This document shows positions 24,739-35,100 of a stretch of DNA of 64,000 nt, piece by piece. The translations under genes were made by a program, and so were the position numbers. The stretch's first letter is position 1. Every line of letters starts with the position of its first letter. This DNA is from Glandiceps talaboti (taxonomy: Eukaryota; Hemichordata; Enteropneusta; Spengelidae), in the NCBI RefSeq assembly GCF_964340395.1, contig NC_135554.1:10971475-11035474 (forward strand), read 5' to 3'. The notes beneath the pieces were generated by a model. The model was not told the origin of the DNA. It ran no database searches and saw nothing but the letters and a program-made list of their open reading frames with translations.

Positions 24739-27070
24739 GCCTGTCTGTCTGTCTGTCTGTCTGTCTGCCTGCCTGTCTGTCTGTCTGTTTGTCTGTGTGT
24801 GTGGATGTGTGCAAACAACTTATAGTCAAACCGCTGGACTTCTTGCCAAGGTGTTTGGTGGGTATATTACCTTGGATGTCTAGTTGGGAAATTGTTCTAA
24901 TCAAAATGCTCTCAATTTTGGTCAAAAATGATATTTTTTGGTCACAAAAAATCTTAAACTCAAAAACTACCGGGCAGATTGAAATTTGGGGGAACGTTAA
25001 TGAAATTAGGTCTAAAATGTTTCTTTTTGGTCAAAAATCTATAATTCCGAAACTACTAGACAGATTGGGCTGACGTTTTGTGGAAATGTTCTTAGGGGTC
25101 TTTAGACTAAAAATTGGTAATGACATCAGTTATATGTAAATTAGGTCTAAAATGTGTCTTTTTGTCAAACATCTATTACAAAGATAACAACAGGGATGGG
25201 TAGGTAAGTAAATAAAGATTTTGAAATGTATGCAAATATCCCTAGACACAAGACCACACCTATAGCAATAGCCAAATGATGGTGTATATTGTGACGATAA
25301 CAACGTATGGATGGTTTATAGGCAAGTGGGTAAACATCCAAAAAGTGAATGCAAATATGCCTAGCAATAAAACTATGTCGATAGCAACAGCCAAATGATG
25401 ACATATGGCAAAGGTAATAGCAGGGCTGGATAGGCAACCAGATAAACATAAACAAAAAACTACAGTTGTGCTACAACGTTATGGGCGTTATTTTTTTTTT
25501 TTTAACTTTGTAGCTTCCTGTGACCTGTTGGTAAATTTACGTACTTTTGTTGATTTGCATTGTTTAGCGCCTGCAGCCAATTTGGTTTCCTGGCTTTTCA
25601 TTCCTTCTTGTACTGTTCCGTAAATTCTTGTGGCTTCTTCTCATTACAGATGAAGACATTGCAATAGAGAACTTGTAAACCTGCCATGTTGAATGTTGTA
25701 TCATGGGAAATGTGATAATAAATTCTAATGAATTGGTATTGTAAACAATACTGATACATTGTTTGCAACCACAAATAATCAACTCATAGTTACCCTCACC
25801 ATTGTGGGATTTTTTTTATCGGTAGCTCCAGATTAGGTATTAAGATAACCCACAGATAACCCCATAGTCCTTTGCGTCTGAGCATGCTCAGTATGGATTG
25901 CAAGATCCTTATTGAATATGACATCAGCTTTCCATGTCAAATTAATGTTATTTCATATCAACTTAAAGTTATCAGCCCCCAACAGGGAGAGGCTATAGAA
26001 ATGTCCAATGTCCGTCTGTCCATCTGTATGTATGTACGTCTGTTATTCCTTATAGTCATAACTCAGATACACAATGTCGATTTCAACCAAACCTGGCACA
26101 ACTGTCAGGTCCTATTGAGTACATATTCACGACACTTAATTTTGCGATGATGACCTGTGGTTCAAAATGGTGGCCATATTTGTTGCAAAAATGCATATTT
26201 TGTCCATTACTTACAAACGTTTTATAGATTCAGACTCCATTCAAGTGTCTACATCACATTATCAATAGTTAGAATTCAAATAAGACCTGACCATTGACCT
26301 TGACTTTCATCATCAAGGTCAAATAGGCATAATAATGTTAAACTGTACATGTATATCTCTGACATGTACAGACTGATTTCAACCAAACCTGGCACAATTG
26401 TCAAGTACTATAAGTTAAATATACACATCACTTAATTTTGTGATCTTGACATTTATTGCAAAATGGCGGCCATAATTGATGTAAAAATGCCCATTTTGTC
26501 CCTCTCCAAAAGTTTAATACTTTCTGACACCATTAAAGTGTACCCCAACATTGTCAATGGTGAGCTTTCTAATGAGATCTTGACGTTTGATCTTGGTCAA
26601 AGGTCAAATCGAAAATTGTCTTTCCAACCATAGGGGTTTGAAAATGGGCGATGAATTTGTTTTTTGTAATTTCTTTTTACCAACAGGTTGTGATAAATGT
26701 TTTTTAAAAATTAAATCATTTGAAAAGTTGTTTTTTATGTAATTTATTTTGACCTACAGGGCTGTAGTTGGATTTGTTTTGCTCTTACACACATCCTTTA
26801 CTCGTTTAACTTAAATGACTTATGCCAAACGTGTGATATGTACTTCTTATTTTGCTTTGTATTAAGATCTGTTCTTTGCTTGAAGTTGACGTCATCAATT
26901 TTAACATAAATTGACAGGGAGGTCGATGGGTGCCATAGATAACAGTATCAGTAAAGGAGCATTCATGGCCGAAGTCATGAAAGGTCATGCATGAAATCAT
27001 ACTCACTAAGCTTTACTTTCAATACCAAGAAAAGTGTTTTAGCAACGTTTCGATGTGACAGGAACATCAA

Positions 27071-27151
<81 letters not shown>

Positions 27152-27155
27152 TTGT

Positions 27156-27219
<64 letters not shown>

Positions 27220-27414
27220 ATATATATATATATTATATGATTCCTGTTTTCCATATTTCCATATTTCTTTATTTCAGCATCAGATATTTTTGTTGGGAAT
27301 GGAGCATCAAATTGGTCGGCATTTGTATTCCAAGAGAGACAAGCGTTTGGAAACAAGACATGCTATAATATTGTTCGTCTTCCAAATATGCAGTCTTTTG
27401 GGGCTTATTTATAA
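18973..27414 (+). CDS. GDP-fucose protein O-fucosyltransferase-like type II membrane protein, five exons, 471 aa
   Basis: Exons are 18973-19113, 20470-21305, 22696-22858, 23493-23631 and 27278-27414; phases 0, 2, 0 and 1 agree throughout. Residues 8-22 are a signal-anchor helix after a short basic N-terminus, placing the enzyme in the Golgi/ER lumen. Residues 48-110 are a polar, Ser/Thr-rich stem. The catalytic part has NFNGGPNFQYRQF (about 128), which fits a donor-site loop, LGLHWRNR (about 316-322) with the His-x-Arg pattern of this superfamily, FVAHAPEE, and the C-terminal DIFVGNGASNWSAF (about 429-442), resembling the last POFUT motif. Acceptor and exact subfamily cannot be told from sequence alone. 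It is not a close match to POFUT1 or POFUT2. Confidence 0.8.
19799..20160. repeat. 60-bp minisatellite, about six units
   Basis: The unit reads roughly ggggtagggaattcagggta, tggtgcccaattacctat and tgacgtcactctgtacaca, with scattered substitutions. It lies in intron 1 of the fucosyltransferase-like gene. Confidence 0.85.
20470..21305 (+). CDS. Fucosyltransferase-like exon 2 (stem and N-terminal catalytic part)
   Basis: Follows the acceptor tgttttcttag. It opens NTCNDSG, continues without a stop through the stem, and ends in GLHWRNRTGE plus CA at the donor gtaagt (phase 2). It is the largest exon of the gene. Confidence 0.8.
21780..21842. repeat. (CA)n microsatellite
   Basis: A long CA run with one ta interruption, in intron 2 of the fucosyltransferase-like gene, next to the Penelope relic. 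Confidence 0.95.
21850..22190 (+). mobile_element. Penelope-like reverse transcriptase relic (frameshifted)
   Basis: One frame reads FFDQLNNRHPKIKFTAEVHS, then FLDVIVHL and ADLYRKP. Near 22040 the frame shifts to HPSHIFKSVVYSG, LLIRRLCS and KRLAQM. This order (LN..HP.IKFT, FLD, LYRKP, HPSH.K..YS..LR.RRIC) is the C-terminal part of Penelope-like reverse transcriptases. The fragment lacks the catalytic core, so it is dead. Confidence 0.7.
22451..22489. repeat. (GT)n microsatellite
   Basis: About 19 units, in intron 2 of the fucosyltransferase-like gene. Confidence 0.9.
22696..22858 (+). CDS. Fucosyltransferase-like exon 3
   Basis: Follows the acceptor tatttcag and begins with the G completing a Gln codon, then CRIGSLG. 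It ends CVFVAHAPEEPQ at the donor gtaaat (phase 0). Confidence 0.75.
23085..23245. repeat. Dispersed repeat R1, copy 2
   Basis: Contains gatgagaagaaacca, ataacacagagacc and atggaaaacaacagaaaac as in the other R1 copies. The (TA)n(GT)n run follows directly. Confidence 0.65.
23236..23294. repeat. (TA)n(GT)n compound microsatellite
   Basis: A TA run followed by about 20 GT units, in intron 3 of the fucosyltransferase-like gene. Confidence 0.9.
23493..23631 (+). CDS. Fucosyltransferase-like exon 4
   Basis: Follows the acceptor ttattttag and encodes NIVRLMSDDIPNIITIAD through FQSLIEQEICT, ending one base into a codon at gtaagt (phase 1). Confidence 0.75.
24690..24798. repeat. (CTGT)n microsatellite
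   Basis: About 25 units with a few CTGC variants, inside repeat R2 (about 24620-25470) in intron 4 of the fucosyltransferase-like gene. Confidence 0.95.
25650..25722 (+). CDS. Possible alternative last exon of the fucosyltransferase-like gene
   Basis: After the acceptor cttctcattacag, two bases complete the split codon of exon 4 (A plus AT). The frame then reads EDIAIENL and stops at 25676-25678. AATAAA follows at 25717-25722. Using it would give a 435-residue protein without the C-terminal GNGASNWSAF motif, probably inactive. It could be chance; transcripts would decide. Confidence 0.35.
27073..27233. repeat. (CTGT)n and (TA)n microsatellites
   Basis: A CTGT run at 27073-27150, then a TA run at 27158-27233. 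They end about 45 bp before the last exon of the fucosyltransferase-like gene. Confidence 0.95.
27278..27414 (+). CDS. Fucosyltransferase-like exon 5 (C-terminus)
   Basis: Follows the acceptor tatttcag and completes the phase-1 codon. It reads SDIFVGNGASNWSAFVFQER and NIVRLPN to TAA at 27412-27414. The GN..S.WSAF block resembles the final conserved motif of O-fucosyltransferases. Confidence 0.8.
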
Positions 27415-29653
27415 GTGATAAAGTGTTGACAAAAAAGACAAAACTTATTAGTAGTTCATTATTTCACATTATTTTTCAAGTAGAAAATCGCATGATGGAT
27501 TTAGTTCCATTAAGGCCTAGCTATGCCTGATGCTGATGTAAACTGAATGCTCTCCGTAAGGGCAAACCATTAAGATTGTTGTTCCTTGTTGAAAAGGACA
27601 ATTCTGTGCTAGCAGACATGATATTGTATATCCATTAGTTAGTACATTATTAAAACGTAGCTTTGGAACTTCGGCCGACACATCGCACGTATCCGCTTCT
27701 TCAAAAGTTGAGTTCGGCATATTTTCAACTTGCCGTAACTTTCATTAGAGTCCACCATTTTTACCTCCCGTAAGGGGGGGGGGTATTGAAATGGCGATGT
27801 GTATGTGTGTGTCTGTCAGTCAGTCAGTCAGTCAGTCAGTCTGTCTGTCTGTCTGTCTGTCTGTCTGTGTCATAATTTTCTTGAAAACGGCTGGTGCAAT
27901 TATAATGAAATTTGCTACACATCTTCCATATGCTAATGGCAAGAGCTGATTAGATTTGGTAAACAACCAATGAACATGAATTAGTTATTTGCATAATTAA
28001 TGGTTTTGAGTAATTAGGCTATATCTTCTAATTCAATATAATTTGGTTCATATGTTGACATTAACAAAGTGCTTATATCCTATAAGGTTTGTTTGTTTAG
28101 CTTTAAGCTTTCATTAACAATTTGCATACTTAATGAATTTCGGTAAATTTGGCTTCAATTTCAATATAATTTAGTACATAAGTTAATCATAACTAAGTGC
28201 TTATAAAGTTTGTTGATGTAGATTACAGTATTAATAAACAATTTGCATAAATAATGGCTTTCGATAATTCGGCTTTATCTTAAGAATGCAAGCTTCAAAT
28301 TTCATTAAAGCTTTATCTTTGCAATGTACGTTTCAAATTCCATATTATTTGGCACATGTATCAACCATGAGCACATTTCCTCTAAAACCTTTTCATATAG
28401 TTTTTAATTTTCTGACGAATTTGCATAATTTTTGTTTTTCAGTAATTATGCTATTTCTTAAGAATGGAAACTTAAACTTTAGATAATTTTGTATATGTAT
28501 TGTTAGTTGATGGTAAAGAAGTGCATGTGTCATTTAAAACTTGATGTAACTTATAATCTATGTGGTTAATCTAATGGTTTTTTGAAATAAATAATTAGGC
28601 AATATGTTAGCTGTGCAAGCTTCAAATTTCATTTAGTTTTATATAATTAATTTTTCGATTAAGTGATGCATCATGTATAATAGCTATAGTTTAGAAATTT
28701 GCATTCCAAAAATGTGTGTAGGTCCAACAATCTATGGTATTGCCCTTACCAGAGGCATTCAGGTGTTTACGGTATTATCTGTAATAAAGTCATTGACACC
28801 TCATTTGATGCCCGATACAGTTGGCAATGTTTCCTTATAAAATATGTTTTGTGTAATAAAGACTTTTGCTAAAAAGTCATGGGTGGACGTGATATTCTGT
28901 GCAACTACATGTATGTAGCGCTCGATTCTGATATAGTCCCTTCTACACCGTCCTACGAAAAGATGTGCAACACGCCTGATCCTAGCAAGCCACTACTGTG
29001 TTGGAGAGCCAATCACAAGAACCATCAGACTATCTACTTGTATCTGTTTGATGACAAAAATTTCACTCGGATGACCAATAATCGTGAAATCTGAAATTTT
29101 CATAAATAAACACAACACCCCAAAGCAAAACGAAACAAGCAGACAAAACAAAACATCAACAACAACGGGTCTTCAGAATGTAGTCCTGATTTAAACCGTG
29201 CGCAAGCTTGACTAGGGTGATATCTTATATAGTGCTTTCCCACACCGTGCTCAAAGCGTTTTACAATTATTACCCCTGGCTCGGATCAGAACGGCACAAC
29301 GGCCCTTTAGTCTTCAATGGAGCATACAATCCATTGCAGCCATTTCAGCGCATAGTTTTAAAGCCTTCACATTGCAACCTACATCCTACCAATTATACAG
29401 CTGGTTGACTGAGGCACAGTCGTGATTCAAGTCTTGCCAAAGGACTTTAGCCACTAAGAAACAAACAACAGGCAGCGTTCGAACCTGCAATCTATAGATT
29501 CCAAGCCGGTCACGCTAACCATTCGCCCATCACGACTCCACATATAAGCTACACGTATTAAGTATTCAGACAGAGTTTCCACAGTGTTTGTGTATAGAAT
29601 AAGGATTTAGACTGCTGCAATTAAAAGTAATCAATATACCATAATATACTCAC
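27415..29653. other. Intergenic stretch with degenerate repeats
   Basis: No exon is seen. A CAGT/CTGT run lies at 27815-27870, followed by AT-rich sequence in which aatttgcataa and aatataattt recur. About 28890-29100 matches 50520-50770 in intron 1 of the receptor gene, as part of the duplication that carries the signal-peptide exon at 29654-29720. Confidence 0.55.
29224..29540 (-). mobile_element. tRNA-derived SINE, antisense
   Basis: On the minus strand a tRNA-Ser-like head has an A box in tgggcgaatggttagcg (29513-29529) and a B box around gttcgaac (29477-29484). The acceptor ends do not pair, so it is not a functional tRNA. The tail side near 29224 reads tatatagtgc. The paralogous sequence near 50840-50870 lacks it, so it inserted after the duplication. 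Confidence 0.7.
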
Positions 29654-29720
29654 CTTTGCTTAACCTTAGTTTAACCAACAGTACAAACAGTATGAAGGAA
29701 ATCTTTATTACAAGTAACAT
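29654..29720 (-). pseudogene. Orphan signal-peptide exon of a third receptor copy
   Basis: On the minus strand it reads MLLVIKISFILFVLLVKLRL and SK plus one base, then the donor gtgagt. It is 67 bp and phase 1, like the first exon of the complete receptor at 53124-53190 ([20 protein letters not shown]). Flanks on both sides also match that locus. No matching receptor exons follow it; the next gene downstream is the fucosyltransferase-like gene on the other strand. It is best read as a relic of a lost tandem copy. Confidence 0.65.
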
Positions 29721-30289
29721 ACTGATTTCATAAGTAGATGTGGAGAGTAGCCTAGTATAAAGACAACAATAAGACTTTTTAATAATCAATGCAAATATTA
29801 GAATAGCCTTTTGAACATCTGTTAAAATAAACAAGATTTCGAGTCAAGTTCAAACCACAGTCGTGGTCCGCCAATTACATTTAAACAGAAGTCAAAGTTA
29901 TTTGCCTATCCGTAATGACTCATCACCCCTGACTGTAAAATAGCAATTGGAAATACGTAGACAGTACCTTGTTGCTGATGTCCTTGAGTAGTGAATAAAC
30001 GTAAAGCAGGACAATACTATCCTACTGTTATGTAAATATCCACGTAAACACTATTAACCTTTGCGACTCGCAGTTTTATAAGTATTAGAGTTGAAAGGAA
30101 ATGGGCTACAATAACCTATGGACACAATGCGACACGTTCTAAAATTCAACATCGGCGGGCGCTGGAATGTAGGTATTACTTTTGGGTAATATGTTCATGG
30201 GCCGCGCACCCGAATAATTTGCAGTATTCATGTGTTAAGCTTATTGTTTTCATTATTCATTTCATTAAAACAAACCAAAAAACTATCAC

Positions 30290-30333
30290 AAACAAACAAA
30301 CAAACAAACAAACAAACAAACAAACAAACAAAC
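30290..30333. repeat. (CAAA)n microsatellite
   Basis: About 11 units. Confidence 0.95.
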
Positions 30334-30429
30334 ACATTTTAGTATATACAATAGGATATATTTTCAATTTAATGTCTGTCAATACATCGTTTAGCATAAT
30401 ATAAAATAAGTGACGCCTAATGAGAAAAA

Positions 30430-30610
30430 TTGTGTGGTTCCGATTACGTTCAATTTTAGAATGGGTGGGTAGGTAGATTTTTTATTTTTTTAATATATTT
30501 TTTTCATGTGTGAGTGTCTAGTTCAGGTTTTCAATTGTTTTTCAAATGGTCTCTGTGTTATCTATTTCTTCCTATCAGATGTACAGCCATTACAGATTGG
30601 AAGAACAGTT
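30430..30610. repeat. Dispersed repeat R1, copy 3 (reversed)
   Basis: Contains the complements of the R1 words: catgtgtgagtgtctagttcagg, atggtctctgtgttat and atcagatgtacagccatta. Confidence 0.65.
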
Positions 30611-31084
30611 TTATGTTGTCTTTTTAAGTCAGTTTCTGCATCTACTATTTTCGTGAGACTTCCCAATTTTGAGATTTATTTTTTCTCTGAAAAAGTAATA
30701 ATAATAAAAAAAATTAGGGTTGGCAGTGAAAAACTGGATGGGTTCATGTAACGGGAACCAAACAATTATTCTTTTAGACGTGATTAAAAACAATTTCTGG
30801 TGATGCAAACTTTAAATTCTTTTTAAATTAAGCGAAATATAAAATCATGGTATACATGATTTCTTAATATGCGAATATAATAGAGTTTGTGATTGATGAT
30901 AATAACTTTGTACAAAGTATACAAAATGTCAGATTTTTCTATTTCACAATATTTGATCAATTGATTTGTTGTCTGGTTTAATAATCTCGTTCTGGTTAAT
31001 TTAAATCAAGATAAAAAATTGTGAAAACATATTACAATGAAACACCGATAAACAGGATGAATAAGACCAATGTTGTTAACTGTT

Positions 31085-31660
31085 AACAGCAATCAGGATA
31101 ATGTTATATAATGTTAACAGAAATGTTATTTAATGTTCATAGCAATCAGGTCAAAATGTTATTTAATGTAATCAGACTAATGTTATCTAATGTTAACAAC
31201 AATCAGGCTATTTGTTATATAATGTTAACAGCAATTGGGCCAATGCCATTCAATGTTACCAGCAATCAGGCTAATGTTAATTAATGTTACCAGCAATGAG
31301 GCTATAAATGCTATTTACTGTTAACAACAATTGAATCAATATCATTTGATATTAACAACAATCAGGCCGATGTCATTTAATATTAACAGCAATCAGGCTA
31401 ATGTTATTTAATGTTAACAGCAATCAGGCTATTGTCATGTAATTTTAACAGCATTTGGACCAGTGTTATTTAATGTTAACAGCAATCAGGCTAATGTTAT
31501 TTAATGTTCACAGCAATTGGACCAGTGTTATTTAATGTTAATGGCAATTGGGACAATGTTATTTAATGTTACCAGCAATCAGGTCAATGTTATTTAATGT
31601 TAACAGCAATCGGGCTAATGTTATTTAATGTTAACAGCAATCAGGTCAATGTTATTTCGA
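31085..31660. repeat. 31-bp minisatellite downstream of the complete receptor gene
   Basis: About 18 units near aatgttatttaatgttaaca plus gcaatcaggct. The same unit is repeated at 57730-58310, downstream of the second receptor gene, so the array was part of the duplicated block. Confidence 0.9.
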
Positions 31661-31755
31661 TCTAAACTCCAATGAAGACAATCAGCATTTGTTATGGAAT
31701 GAAAATTCGAAATTGAATTATTGTACACAATGTACGTAGGGCCAGCAAGGTTAAA

Positions 31756-31761
31756 TTTATT
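31756..31761 (-). terminator. Polyadenylation signal directly after the receptor stop codon
   Basis: On the minus strand AATAAA follows the TAG stop immediately. The second receptor gene likewise has AATAAA overlapping its stop. If used, the 3' UTR would be only tens of bases. Confidence 0.4.
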
Positions 31762-31952
31762 CTACTTTTCAACGAAGTCATAGTAGGTTTTGTCCTCATC
31801 CATGCAACCAGACTGTTCCACGTTTGCGTAGCATTTATCAACCTGAGAAGGGTTGCCAGTGTTATCCCTTTCTTTATTTTGCAGGCCTGTGTAGATATGT
31901 TGGTTTGTAACATCAGCCAATTCTGTATAGTTATCATCTGTTTCATCAGCAT
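31762..31952 (-). CDS. Receptor 1 last exon: cytoplasmic tail with ITAM
   Basis: Follows the acceptor catgaacag (phase 1). It reads [17 protein letters not shown] then HIYTGL, giving YxxL-x8-YxxL with Asp at -3 of the first Tyr. Further tyrosines lie in CYANV (pYxN, Grb2-SH2-like) and TYYDFVEK before TAG. The matching exon of gene 2 keeps both ITAM tyrosines. Confidence 0.8.
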
Positions 31953-32051
31953 CTGTTCATGAAAAAAATGTCAACGAATTAGTATTTTGAGAGGCCTAAG
32001 ATGTTACAAAAATGCTTTGTTTTGTATAAAAAATTGCCAAAACAACAACAG

Positions 32052-32118
<67 letters not shown>

Positions 32119-35100
32119 CACTACTACAACTACTTCCATGCATTCTGTGTTGCATCACACAAAGCGAGGTGAAGAGACGATAACATCAAGGCACAAAGAA
32201 CCCCAAGACGATAATTAGAAATATGCTTGGTATAGAGTTTTCTTACTTTTTCACTTCTTAGATTAATTGCCTTGTAGATTGATTTCCTTTCCTTGTAAAG
32301 TGATTTCATCCTTATAACGCATGGTGGTGAAACAACCAAATAACAAGTGTCCCAACCTTTGTAAAACTTTGTGACCATCACTCATTTTGAGAGACAATCC
32401 ATTAGTTCATCATTTTAATCTTTTAGTTCAATACTCAAACCATTGAAAAGTCGATGTTAACACACTGCCATTTATCATAAATTCATATGTCATATCAATT
32501 ATTCATATTGTTACCAGTAAGCTAGGTATCTGGCTACTGTAATAACAATACTTTAAATAATTTGCATAGGTTATGACGTTCGAGCATGCTAGCAGTACAA
32601 CGTTTTCTCAGCATTGAGCTTTGGAGCTGTCGTGGTCGACGATCTTAATTAATTCGGAAGTTCAATGCTAAAACACTTTGAACTGCTTGTGAATAACCTA
32701 TGTAAACCATTTGACCTACCAAGTTGATGAACGTTTTTGTTCCATACTTTAAGGTATTAGACCTCAGAAAATGGGAAACACTGTCATTCGAGATTCTTCC
32801 AATGATTTTAGAATAATATGTGAATCTGCAATTATAAACATTCCTAAGTAGAAAGATGGCGAAATATTGAATAAGAAAGAGGGTTACTTTTGTAATCAAA
32901 ACTCGGAATCATCATAATTAGTGTTGCTTACCCTTAGTTTTTCTATTTTGGTCTTGATTTTCTTTTCGCCTAAAATAGAAATATAACGGATATTGTTGTG
33001 TTGTTTAAAAATGTTTGAAAATTGGTAGACGATAACGCAACTCGTTAGGTATTTTGTCCATTGATATCATATTTCTCATCAAACAGCAATTATGCCCATT
33101 GTACATCAAAACACATCAAGGTAGCATAACACATAACGAGTTTATATAACAAAATAGAAAGTAATTCTAGAACTCAAACCAACTCTACGCGAAAAAGAAA
33201 AGACCCTTTCCAGAGTTGTCTTGATAGCGTTTTGAGACCATTTGACTGCCTGCACAGTATCCTTACTGGGTCGTGGCATGGTTGCGTGTTTGTCTTGACG
33301 TACCTTTCCACATTAAAAACAACATATCTTTCAATTGATGTGCAGATGAAGGAATTGATAAAGCCTACTTGGAAAACATATACACCTCAATGTTTAAATT
33401 TCGTAAATATCACTTGGGTAAGTTTAAAAGGGAACTTATGAAAAATATGTACTATCCTTTTAGTAAATTAGCTCTTGGTAGGGAGATTAATTCAAAACTA
33501 CGTACTTTTTGAAAATTAATAATATCGTAACTGTTGTAACAGCCGCTATGATTACAATTACCACAATCGTAACCGGAACAATAATCACAACTATATTGGA
33601 AGACTTCGAATCAACAGAACTCATGAGCAGTCCTGGAAGAAAAAGGGGTTTGAAAAACATAATAGCATGGAAAAGCACAAAACAAGCGTTGTTGCGTTAT
33701 TCGTTGGTGGGGAAGACATACATACATACATACATACATACATACATACATACATACATACATACATACAAATGAAAACTGGATCGTGTCAACAACTCAA
33801 AGGCCACACAATGGGTTTCTAAAAGTTCTCTGGAGCATTATTATGGTTATATCTAATAGTATATGTATACGCATCAAGTAGCTGGTAAGATGAGACATGC
33901 AAACACAGCACTGTGAATCAAATCACGATAACATTGTTTTAGAAATAACAGTCCAAAGATGTATTAAAGGCGATGGAAATCTGCAGGAAATATTAATTTC
34001 AAACGTAGGTTTAAGTCTCATCTCCTTACCTGTGATAATTGGTCCCATTAGAGGACTGGATGTAAAGAAAACCTACGGAAAGAGTAACAGTTTACACATA
34101 GCTAACAATCAGTTACCCGAACTAACTAATATAGCTTTGTTTTATTGACGCTTATAAGTAGACTAAGTGTATCCATCAGCTGTCTATATAAACCAGTATA
34201 CCCAAATCAACAGTTGTAATTTGGCAAACATATATAACAACCTTAAGACTCTGCATGCATTATCTTTACTCGTTACCTAAAACAATCTTCCATAAATGTA
34301 GTTGAAGACCAACCATCCTTTAACTCAAACGTATTTTAGTCCCCCGGACCCCCAGGGGGACTATTACAATGGGCTCCATCCGTCCGTCCGTCCATCCGAA
34401 ACACGTCATTACTCAGACATGCAATATCTGATTTCTTTCAAACGTAGTAGAAAGGTGACATGTCGCATGGAACAGATGCTACATTTTCGCTACATTTGCA
34501 GATTTGACCGAATGGCCTCGATGTTTGTACTTAAAAAATAATATGGCATAACTCAAAAATTGCAATACACATAGATTCTGTTCAAGTGTCTACCCCATTA
34601 CAAGGTACCCACTTTATTTAAGATATTGACCTCTGACTTTGACATTGACCATCGTGATCCATTAACAAAGTCCAGCAATTTCGTGCCACAGACTGTTTGT
34701 AGTATTTATTTGTTGTCAATATGTCTTAAGCTATGTCCACAGGCAATATAGGAGGAGACAAATATACATGTGGTTTATGTTTAGTAATTAGTGCTCATTT
34801 CATGTTTGAATGGTGGCCATATTTGGAGTAATAAACTAATATATAACTTCATAACCCAATACATAAAGTCCGTTCAAGTGTCTAACCCTATATAATCTCA
34901 TGCACGTTTTCTTGAAAGACAGTGACATTTGACATTGACCTTGTCCTTCTGGTCATTTATCAAAACAATGCTACTTTTTGCTTATTGCACAGTCTGTAGC
35001 ATTAAAATGGAGATTCAATTTAAGTGTCTATCACTATATCATTAGATGTACAATCTATGTTGAGATCTTGACCTTTGACCTTTACTTTCACCTCCAGAGT

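Noticed and set aside
24545-27368. Cys-Leu-Ser-Val and Thr-Asp-Arg-Gln repeat frames
   Set aside because: Translations of (CTGT)n and (TA)n runs.
29460-29540. Functional tRNA-Ser gene
   Set aside because: A and B boxes are present, but the acceptor stem ends do not pair; it is a SINE head.
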